From positions 1-6,193 of the forward strand of contig DKQR01000213.1 of NCBI GenBank assembly GCA_002471805.1: DNA of 6,193 nt. Direction: 5' to 3'. A model generated the notes under the pieces. The model worked only from the letters and a program-made list of their open reading frames with translations. It made no database searches and was not told the origin of the DNA. The stretch comes from Fidelibacterota bacterium UBA7303. Its GTDB lineage: Bacteria; Fidelibacterota; Marinisomatia; Marinisomatales; UBA1611. Of the stretch, positions 5,525 to 6,193 are shown in pieces. How positions within the stretch are numbered: the stretch's first letter is position 1; every line of letters starts with the position of its first letter. Made by a program: the position numbers and the translations under genes.

Positions 5525-6034
5525 ATGAAGTACATCATATTATTAGTCGCAATTCTCTTTGTAGGATGTTCAAAGGAACCTAAAGAAATGGAAGCAGTTT
5601 TATTTGAGCGTAGTGGTCAATGGATTACCAATGATGATTACAGTGACTTTTTTTTCTTCAATCGCAAAGTGTACAATGGACCGGCTTATATGCTGCACCG
5701 CAATGGGAAAAAGAAAGAAGAAGGCACCCTGAAAAATGGCTATAAATCAGGTACCTGGACCGGCTGGGATAAAGAGGGCAACAAGAAATATTCGGGGCCG
5801 TATGAATATGGCATGGAGCAGGGTTCATGGACCGGATTTCATATCAATGGCAAAAAAAAGTATGAAGGAGATTTTGATAAAGGGTTTCAGATTGGGGAAT
5901 GGACCTACTATAATGACCAGGGTAAAAAAACCCTGGAGGAAATCTACTATGTCTGTGATGAAAAATGCGAAGAAGAACATTCTCCAAGAGAATGCCATAG
6001 AAAAGGAAAAGTGAAACAATCGAAAGAGTTCTAA
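5525..6034 (+). CDS. MORN-like repeat lipoprotein (YwqK/MORN_2 type)
   Basis: 169-aa predicted lipoprotein of unknown function. MKYIILLVAILFVGC is a lipoprotein signal peptide with lipobox LFVGC and lipidated Cys15. Ser at +2 would favour the outer membrane under the E. coli rule, which may not apply here. MORN_2-like units follow: about 50-76 (YNGPAYMLHRNGKKKEEG), 76-100 (GTWTGWDKEGNKKYSGPY), 100-124 (SWTGFHINGKKKYEGDF) and 124-143 (EWTYYNDQGKKTLEE). The W-T-x-W/F-x-x-x-G-x-K-K core recurs clearly. The C-terminal part has Cys144, Cys148 and Cys157-His158 (CDEKC and ECH), possibly a metal site or disulfides, then a basic tail. It is a relative of the upstream gene with the same repeat plan but a different export route, probably an old tandem duplication. 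A hairpin with an A7 tract lies in the gene at 5917-5936. Confidence 0.9.
   Translation: MKYIILLVAILFVGCSKEPKEMEAVLFERSGQWITNDDYSDFFFFNRKVYNGPAYMLHRNGKKKEEGTLKNGYKSGTWTGWDKEGNKKYSGPYEYGMEQGSWTGFHINGKKKYEGDFDKGFQIGEWTYYNDQGKKTLEEIYYVCDEKCEEEHSPRECHRKGKVKQSKEF
5917..5936. repeat. Hairpin CCAGGG-TAAAAAAA-CCCTGG inside the lipoprotein gene
   Basis: A perfect 6-bp G+C-rich inverted repeat encloses an A-rich loop within the fourth MORN-like unit. It encodes an ordinary QGKKTLE stretch, so it may be only a coding coincidence. It is the strongest G+C-rich hairpin I saw in the window. Confidence 0.5.
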
Positions 6035-6179
6035 TGCGATTTTTCAACAATTTCCTTATGGCTCTGTAAGTTTTTACCCTACCCAGTGCGGATGATTCAT
6101 TCTTCGTAATTTCCCGCTTGCATTTACGTAATTTTTACCAGGAACCCATGATCTGGTTTTACCCGCTTAATAAACAAAA
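6035..6179. other. 145-bp intergenic region with TTACG/CGTAA inverted elements
   Basis: A+T-rich spacer after the lipoprotein gene. It holds TTCTTCGTAAT (6100-6110), a 10/11 match to TTCCTCGTAAT at 5463-5473, and the perfect palindrome TTACGTAA (6124-6131). I see no convincing promoter hexamers and no strong terminator. The only candidate hairpin, AATCG (6018-6022) with CGATT (6037-6041), has a 14-nt loop and a short T-run. Confidence 0.4.
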
Positions 6180-6193
6180 ATGAAAAAAATATT
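6180..6193 (+). CDS. Possible start of a further gene, cut by the window end
   Basis: ATG AAA AAA ATA TT at the very end reads MKKI followed by an incomplete codon, a typical beginning of a signal peptide and similar to the MKY starts of the two preceding genes. A 6-nt A-rich stretch rather than a Shine-Dalgarno sequence precedes it. An 11-codon frame (6148-6183) overlaps the ATG as ATGA. Only four codons are visible, so the product cannot be named; a third exported protein is a guess. Confidence 0.35.

Noticed and set aside
4811..6034. Toxin-antitoxin locus, as suggested by the 'YwqK antitoxin' label of similar proteins
   Set aside because: Both proteins have export signals and no toxin-like gene is adjacent; the label comes only from shared MORN-like repeats.
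6018..6044. Intrinsic terminator after the lipoprotein gene (AATCG...CGATT plus T-run)
   Set aside because: Only 5 bp of stem with a 14-nt loop containing the stop codon; too weak to call.

Overview
The window reads as a chromosomal segment of a Gram-negative bacterium. It has an outer-membrane TonB-dependent receptor, a diderm-type lipoprotein and two signal-peptidase-I proteins with CarboxypepD_reg-like or MORN-like domains. Several traits point to the Bacteroidota/FCB group: the CarboxypepD_reg-like domains, a DUF4294 protein, MORN_2-type proteins, and mature proteins predicted to begin with Gln. Shine-Dalgarno-like sequences before some genes fit a non-classical FCB lineage such as Marinimicrobia better than Bacteroides-type bacteria. 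This placement is inference only; no marker gene is present.

Left part, minus strand, transcribed right to left. A 51-codon small gene (4780-4625) overlaps by 4 nt a DUF4294 envelope protein (4628-3882), which overlaps by 4 nt the tRNA 2-selenouridine synthase gene selU/mnmH (3885-2815). These three look like one translationally coupled unit. A 124-bp A+T-rich gap follows, then a complete TonB-dependent receptor (2690-9), probably with its own promoter.

Right part, plus strand. Two adjacent MORN-like repeat proteins follow: a secreted one (4811-5425) and a lipoprotein (5525-6034), both with Cys-containing C-terminal tails. The last bases (6180 onward) look like the start of another gene. The two divergent blocks start only 30 bp apart (4781-4810), so at least one promoter must lie inside the opposite coding region.

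Apart from SelU, which modifies tRNA in the cytoplasm, and the unrecognised small protein, all products are predicted to act in the envelope. No RNA genes, mobile elements, CRISPR arrays or convincing intrinsic terminators were seen. The most notable points are the small gene hidden between the divergent blocks, the selU/DUF4294 coupling, and the tandem MORN-like pair.
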